From: Aliivibrio fischeri
Lineage (GTDB): Bacteria; Pseudomonadota; Gammaproteobacteria; Enterobacterales; Vibrionaceae
NCBI GenBank assembly: GCA_038993745.2
Contig: CP160630.1
Location: 1,302,001 to 1,366,000, forward strand
Direction of reading: 5' to 3'
Length of the DNA: 64,000 bases
The notes under the pieces were generated by a model that saw only the letters and a program-made list of their open reading frames with translations, had not been told where the DNA came from and searched no databases. Below, in pieces: positions 59,794 through 64,000 of the stretch. The translations under genes were made by a program, and so were the position numbers. The stretch's first letter is position 1. Every line of letters starts with the position of its first letter.

Positions 59794-60678
59794 ATGAAAA
59801 CTAGCCAAATTGAAATGCTCTTATATACCGTCGAATTGGGTTCTATTGCAGAGGCCGCCCGCAAACTTCAAAAAAGCCGAACTACGGTCAGTGCGGCATT
59901 AAGCACTCTTGAAGATGAACTTGGCGTTACGCTTTTAGTTCGTACTGGCAATCGTATTACTCCAACAGAGATTGGGGAATCCATTGTTAATGATTGCCAG
60001 CGCATGATGGTCATTAGTAATGACATAGTGAGTAAGTGCTTACAATATAACGAAGGGATTGCCTCAACCATTCGTGTTGTTCGAGACGATTCACTACCAG
60101 AACCAATTTGGCGTGATATTTTGACTCGCATGAGCCGTAAATTCCCAAATACCAGTATTTCAATTTACGTCGCACCATCACCAGAACTTGAAGAAATGGT
60201 AGAGCAAAACGTCGTTGATGTGGCTTATGGGATATTACCGATAAATAGCCAGCTTCTGCATGTTCAACAGAACGAGTTAGGGCAAATTCGCATGATGTCA
60301 GTAGCGCATAAAGAACATCCACTAAGTCAGCTCAGAAAAGTAAGCCCTACGGATTTAGAAAGCCATACTGAGATCATTGTGAACTACATTGATGATGATG
60401 AATTAATGGTATTCGAACCTAAATCCAGTAAATACATTGCCCTTACTTTCTATGAGCACCTGCGTGATGCAGTCTTGGATAAAACAGGATGGTCATCCGT
60501 TCCTGCGTTATTAATTAATGAACATTTACGTGATGGTACTTTAAAGGTCCTTAAACATAATCGTGCAATGAACTGGCAATCTTTCGCTGAAATGACCAAG
60601 ACTACCATGCCCCGTGGTGTGATTATTGATTGGTTATCAGAACAAGTTGAAGACTATTTATTAGAAGTCTCAGAATAA
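59794..60678 (+). CDS. LysR-type transcriptional regulator
   Basis: 294 residues; HTH at about 2-60 (GSIAEAARKLQKSRTTVSAA) with a LysR effector domain (NVVDVAYGILPINSQLLHVQ). It is divergent from the CDF-like gene and upstream of a LysE-type exporter on the same strand; either could be a target. Confidence 0.92.
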   Translation: MKTSQIEMLLYTVELGSIAEAARKLQKSRTTVSAALSTLEDELGVTLLVRTGNRITPTEIGESIVNDCQRMMVISNDIVSKCLQYNEGIASTIRVVRDDSLPEPIWRDILTRMSRKFPNTSISIYVAPSPELEEMVEQNVVDVAYGILPINSQLLHVQQNELGQIRMMSVAHKEHPLSQLRKVSPTDLESHTEIIVNYIDDDELMVFEPKSSKYIALTFYEHLRDAVLDKTGWSSVPALLINEHLRDGTLKVLKHNRAMNWQSFAEMTKTTMPRGVIIDWLSEQVEDYLLEVSE

Positions 60679-60784
60679 TGATTTCTTTCATTCAAAATAA
60701 GCAGTAAATTATTCATGATTCACATCTGAAAAGGGGTTTAATCATAGCCCTTAATACCAAATGCAGCAGTACATGGAATTATTT

Positions 60785-61402
60785 ATGAGCATTGAAACTT
60801 ATCTTCTTTTTATCGCAGGAATGTTCGCCTTTTGTGCGATGCCTGGCGCTGATTTCTTTTACGTTCTTTCAAGAGCCTTAGGCGGTGGTGCCAAAACAGG
60901 GGTTTATGCCGCTGTGGGTATTGCCACTGGTGTTCTTTTTCATACCTTTTTAGCTGTTGTTGGCTTAAGTGCACTACTGCTATCTTCAGCAACCGCATTT
61001 ATGGTAATTAAATACATAGGTGCCGCTTACCTGTGTTATATCGGATTTAAAATGTTCACAGCAAAAGGCGGTTTTGGCCAAGTAGAAACCACTAATCGCA
61101 CATCAGATATGAAAGTGTTTCGTCAAGGCATTCTAACCAATGCCCTCAATCCTAAAGTATGTTTGACCTTTGTTGCTTTTATTCCTCAGTTTTTAACTCC
61201 AGAGACATCATCACCTTTAATGATCGGAATGCTTGGTATTACAACCGCCGTTATCGCTTTATTATGGTTTACTTGCGTTGCCATTTTTGCAGCCAAATTT
61301 CGAACCGTCATTGCCGAGAGCAAAGCCTTTTCAAACATCTTGAAATACGGCCTAAGCTCTTTATTAGTAGGCTTTGGCGCTAAGTTAGCAATGACTAACT
61401 AA
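60785..61402 (+). CDS. LysE/RhtB family exporter
   Basis: 205 residues from MSIETYLLFIAGMFAF; the frame opens 8 codons earlier but without a better ribosome site. Signature MPGADFFYVLSRALGGGAK in place of the usual TPGP; middle motif FRQGILTNALNPKVCLTF. About six helices. It lies 106 bp after the LysR gene on the same strand and ends at a strong terminator. Confidence 0.9.
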   Translation: MSIETYLLFIAGMFAFCAMPGADFFYVLSRALGGGAKTGVYAAVGIATGVLFHTFLAVVGLSALLLSSATAFMVIKYIGAAYLCYIGFKMFTAKGGFGQVETTNRTSDMKVFRQGILTNALNPKVCLTFVAFIPQFLTPETSSPLMIGMLGITTAVIALLWFTCVAIFAAKFRTVIAESKAFSNILKYGLSSLLVGFGAKLAMTN

Positions 61403-61417
61403 TATTAGTCTAAAATC

Positions 61418-61456
61418 AAAAAAGGGCTGAAGATATTGTATCTTCAGCCCTTTTTT
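61418..61456 (+). terminator. Strong terminator of the LysE-type exporter
   Basis: GGGCTGAAGATA-TTG-TATCTTCAGCCC, a perfect 12-bp stem extended by A and T runs. Confidence 0.95.
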
Positions 61457-61495
61457 ATCACTCCATCAGCATTTACTTATTTTCTTCAAAAGAGA

Positions 61496-61672
61496 TTAAC
61501 GATTTAAACGTTGATCAATCTCTACCGCCAGTGCTACTGATGCTCCAACCATTGGGTTATTCCCCATTCCAATAAAACCCATTGTATAGACTCTATTATT
61601 ATGAACAATTAAACAAGGTATAGGGATCTGGTGCACTTTATGCGGAATAAATGGGATCGCTTTACTGCTTAA
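61496..61672 (-). pseudogene. C-terminal remnant of an unrecognised gene
   Basis: Fifty-eight codons on the minus strand translate well (VYTMGFIGMGNNPMVGASVA, then LAVEIDQRLNR and stop) with no start or upstream gene body. The 5' side meets a hairpin and non-coding AT-rich DNA at about 61673. The sequence reads like a conserved enzyme C-terminus, but I cannot name the family. It probably marks an insertion or deletion breakpoint. Confidence 0.55.
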
Positions 61673-61705
61673 CCCTTATGTAATAAGGGATTGCGGTTTT
61701 TTTTG
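61673..61705 (+). terminator. Hairpin at remnant boundary, terminator-like
   Basis: CCCTTAT-GTA-ATAAGGG followed after a short gap by a T8 run. It sits exactly where the remnant frame begins. Confidence 0.5.
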
Positions 61706-62341
61706 ATTGATACAATGTATAGCAAAAAGACATAAATGAAGAAAAAACAAAAGCTAGGTAATTTGAGCAATAATATAAAAATGGCTTATTTAAGGCTAGT
61801 TATTTGAGCAGTGATAGTTTTAAAGTAAAAATGTTTAAACAGCATTTAAAAATATAGAAAACCCTTATAAATAGGGGTTTTATCACATATTCTTTAAGGG
61901 CAAAACAACGGAACAATAAATTTAATTAAAACAATTAGTTGTGTTTTTTTTAAATCAATATGATTTTAAAAAGAATTCAAATGATATTACTCGATTATTT
62001 TGATATTTATCAGTTAGTTACGTAAAAATAATGAGTATCTACAATTTATCTTTTCAAATCAAAATCAATGGATGCTAACAAAAAAATAAATTTATTTTCA
62101 CCTCATAATTTCCTTTCAATCAAAACACCTTAAAAGAAAGAGCTCCTTCCTTTAAAGAAACGAGCTTTCTTTTAAGTTAAGTTGTTGATTTTAAAGTAAT
62201 AAGCAGGATTAAATGGTGTGCCTACTCTGATTTTGAAAGAAAGAGTTTTTTTGATTTTAAATCTTATTTTTTGCTCAATACACTAGCTTAAAAAGTTCTT
62301 GACGCTTTCATATTCCTTGTATATATTTATTGAACGTTAGC
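61706..62341. other. Gene-free AT-rich stretch
   Basis: No ORF with a ribosome site was found. Two further hairpins are visible: AAAACCCTTATAAATAGGGGTTTT near 61858-61881, and AAAAGAAAGAGCTC with GAGCTTTCTTTT near 62132-62176. Composition matches foreign DNA at an island edge. Confidence 0.5.
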
Positions 62342-62536
62342 AAAATCTAGCGTCAGGATTCGAACCCTGCTATATTACATCGGCGCACAAACACACGCCT
62401 ATTTGCGTGTTTTTTTGTTTGTGTGATCTAGTCTTCATATTATGGTGGACTGGGTGAGGCTAACTTCGGTTAGGCCGTTTCCTTTGTAGCGGTAGTTCGA
62501 ACCTTATTCAGTTCGCCACCATGAGATTCGAACCTT
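62342..62536. other. tRNA-like fragments and a terminator-like hairpin
   Basis: Three T-arm-like motifs occur: CAGGATTCGAACCCTG at 62354-62369, GTTCGAACCTT at 62495-62505 and GATTCGAACCTT at 62525-62536. The segment 62444-62521 starts GGTGGAC and ends GTTCGCCACCA; the two ends pair over seven positions with two wobbles and an encoded CCA, but the interior does not fold as a cloverleaf. ACACGC...GCGTGT plus seven T at 62393-62417 is a terminator-like hairpin. These are decayed or element-borne tRNA-like sequences, possibly an attachment region. Confidence 0.4.
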
Positions 62537-62574
62537 GTAGTGGTGATTTAAAAATCATACAAAGGATCTTAATC

Positions 62575-62967
62575 ATGGCTAATAATCTTCCAGTTAAACA
62601 TTCTACTATCATCTCTGACACCAACCATAATCTAACATCGTCTTACGTTCCGTCTGCTGAACTAAAGTCTAACCTGCGTTCTGAGCTAGGTTGTATCCAA
62701 ACTAAACTAGTTTCATTTATGAATTTATATCATAAGTGGGATAATGGTTTGATGAAATCTGATTGGACTGTTGTTAGCGAACTTGGCCTACGCGCCTCTG
62801 CTTTAGAAAATTCAATGAAGCGAATTCATAATAATTGCTCTAACGATCGCAAGAATCAAAATATAACTCAAAGCCTATCTATTGATGAAGAAAAAGAACT
62901 TAGTTCTTTAATGGATAAAGTATCTCCGTTAGAGTTATTGGCGATCCTTAAATCAAACATCCACTAA
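62575..62967 (+). CDS. Hypothetical protein, 130 residues
   Basis: Start chosen at MANNLPVKHSTIISDTNHNL, because AAAGGATC precedes it; an earlier in-frame ATG lies inside the tRNA-like region and has no ribosome site. Mostly helical, polar, with a Lys/Asn-rich middle and an acidic tail (SIDEEKELSSLMDKVSPLEL). No recognised family. It is the first of three closely packed small genes. Confidence 0.6.
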   Translation: MANNLPVKHSTIISDTNHNLTSSYVPSAELKSNLRSELGCIQTKLVSFMNLYHKWDNGLMKSDWTVVSELGLRASALENSMKRIHNNCSNDRKNQNITQSLSIDEEKELSSLMDKVSPLELLAILKSNIH

Positions 62968-62978
62968 GAGAGGTTAAG

Positions 62979-63119
62979 ATGAATAAAGATCGCTTAACCT
63001 CAAAAGAAAGCAAAGAACTATCTGCCATTGTTGGTAAACTTGGAGCTAGAAAGGCTCTTTATATCCTAAAAAACTGGTATAAGAATAATGAGAGGTTTTT
63101 AGATAATCATGACAAATAA
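62979..63119 (+). CDS. Hypothetical protein, 46 residues
   Basis: MNKDRLTSKESKELSAIVGK..., ending NERFLDNHDK. AAGAGAGG precedes the start. It begins 11 nt after the previous stop and overlaps the next gene by 11 nt. The stretch SKELSAIVGKLGARKALYIL resembles the tail of the preceding protein (KELSSLMDKVSPLELLAIL), suggesting a related helical motif. Function unknown. Confidence 0.6.
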   Translation: MNKDRLTSKESKELSAIVGKLGARKALYILKNWYKNNERFLDNHDK

Positions 63120-63468
63120 ACTAACAAACTTAACCCATAAAGATGTTGCTAAGAATAAAATCCGTAAAATATTATGCGATTTAACGCAAAGGCAAGCTCT
63201 TGAGGTTTACAATGAGTTATTAACAGAATTTGGGTTTCATAATGAGGATATGGAGAGCCTATATATTAGGTCTACTCATACATTAAGAACTAAACCTCAC
63301 TTATTGCCATTTATATTAAGTCTACCTCTAAACACTCTAACACAAACACGAGTTCTAGAGCTTTGTGATGAAAAGTTTGGTAAATCTGAATCTATTAGTC
63401 GTTCGTCATTATATAGAATGTGGTTTAAACTTATTTTAATGAAAACTCGTAAAGACTTGAATAATTAA
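63109..63468 (+). CDS. Hypothetical protein with HTH-like C-terminus, 119 residues
   Basis: A helical, basic protein. The segment SISRSSLYRMWFKLILMKTR could be a DNA-binding helix-turn-helix end; THKDVAKNKIRKILCDLTQR opens it. Its start overlaps the 46-residue gene, so translation is coupled. Followed by a terminator at 63522. No family recognised; the context suggests a mobile-element gene. Confidence 0.6.
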   Translation: MTNKLTNLTHKDVAKNKIRKILCDLTQRQALEVYNELLTEFGFHNEDMESLYIRSTHTLRTKPHLLPFILSLPLNTLTQTRVLELCDEKFGKSESISRSSLYRMWFKLILMKTRKDLNN

Positions 63469-63521
63469 CTTTTCTTCTGTATGTTAATCATGAGCTTCAG
63501 ACATTAGTGCTGATTATATTG

Positions 63522-63550
63522 AAAGCCTCCTTTATTGGGGGCTTTTTTTT
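63522..63550 (+). terminator. Terminator of the small-gene unit
   Basis: AAAGCCTCC-TTTATT-GGGGGCTTT followed by a T-run. Confidence 0.85.
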
Positions 63551-63656
63551 ATCTCCTTTTCATTTCTAGCCCCCCTACATTCATCAATCAAGGTTAATAC
63601 AGTAACATCAATTAATGTATTACTATTAACTCATCGTTAACGACTTGGTTGGCTTA

Positions 63657-64000
63657 TGGGAAACAACACATTAAATAATAAATCTGAAATTTTATTACAT
63701 CTAATAAACTTTTTCTTTGATGGAAAAGTAAATTACGATTACATAAGTAATTTGAAAATAGATGGACGTAGATTTTATGCTATAGAAAACTGCCGAGTAT
63801 ATGTATTAGAAGAGTTTATTGTTAACGACTTTAAAAACGGTCACTCTTTGACTTGTTTAACAAATAAATATGAACGTAGTGAATCGTGCATAAGAAAAAT
63901 TTTATATAAATATGGCTATAATATTAAAAATGAAAAAATCAAATGCTCGAATGTAATTGATATTATTCATTTAGTTGATTTATTTAATCGTAAAGGTGAG
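63657..64000 (+). CDS. Hypothetical protein, truncated by the window end
   Basis: An open frame of at least 114 codons starting MGNNTLNNKSEILLHLINFF, very AT-rich. The region NGHSLTCLTNKYERSESCIR then KILYKYG looks like a helix-turn-helix. It is separate from the upstream unit (a terminator intervenes). No family recognised; the remainder lies outside the window. Confidence 0.55.

Noticed and set aside
62444..62521. An intact tRNA gene
   Set aside because: The ends pair like an acceptor stem with CCA, but the T stem does not pair next to it and no anticodon arm can be drawn.
1..64000. CRISPR array or integron attC cassettes
   Set aside because: No regularly spaced short repeats were seen, and the recombinase at 48439 lacks neighbouring cassette-like repeats.

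Overview
The window looks like chromosomal DNA of a marine gammaproteobacterium of the Vibrionaceae, most likely the Aliivibrio (Vibrio fischeri) group. The evidence is an AT-rich base composition, two genes of the halovibrin family (secreted NAD glycohydrolases first described in V. fischeri), a CosR-like MarR regulator, YddG, PepE and a RIO1-type kinase, and compact GCCTCT...AGAGGC terminators typical of vibrios. I found no rRNA, no intact tRNA and no CRISPR array. The species call is inference; no database search was possible.

Layout. 1-17.9 kb is ordinary chromosome: a cut DUF1254 gene, LysR regulators, an Nramp-like transporter with an altered metal motif, a MarR regulator, an AEC carrier, an outer-membrane protein, a cupin plus amine-oxidase pair (oxidase frameshifted), PepE, a RIO kinase, a small lipase, an AI-2E family permease and YddG. 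A very AT-rich islet at 3.8-6.6 kb (HTH protein, minimal chemoreceptor, two small unknowns) lies between two identical 22-bp terminator sequences. 18.1-23.4 kb is an ABC uptake operon (binding protein, cytoplasmic phosphodiesterase, two permeases, ATPase, HAD phosphatase) preceded by five consecutive 11-nt Pho-box-like repeats. This suggests PhoB-controlled uptake and cleavage of an organophosphorus compound.

The dominant feature is a direct tandem duplication of about 13.8 kb (20714-34527 and 34524-48337). Each unit holds the 3' part of the ABC operon, a small gene, a cold-shock gene, a halovibrin gene and a minus-strand cluster of surface or secreted proteins: an OmpA-type anchor, an Ig-like lipoprotein, an Ig-like/adhesin-like protein and two RCC1-like beta-propeller proteins. 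By eye the copies differ only by small indels, nearly all single bases in homopolymers, and I saw no substitutions. Several further frameshifts are shared by both copies. This pattern fits a very recent (or assembly-generated) duplication whose consensus was poorly polished, so most broken genes there may be intact in the cell. The best intact reference for each gene is: ATPase, Ig/adhesin and OmpA genes from copy 2; HAD, halovibrin, the small conserved gene and most of propeller A from copy 1; the Ig lipoprotein from copy 2 apart from one shared frameshift.

48.4-61.5 kb is again mostly ordinary: a short tyrosine recombinase right after the duplication, an EmrAB-like efflux pair, a second halovibrin gene, an MscS channel, a flavin reductase with a LysR regulator, a TPR membrane protein, LysE exporters with Lrp or LysR regulators, and a CDF-like protein. 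61.5-64 kb is AT-rich and accessory: the remnant of a gene C-terminus, tRNA-like sequence fragments and a string of small genes of unknown function running off the window end.

The most plausible undescribed system is the surface-protein cluster. Four of its proteins carry a related Ig-like module with a spaced cysteine pair, and two also carry WG-type propeller repeats.
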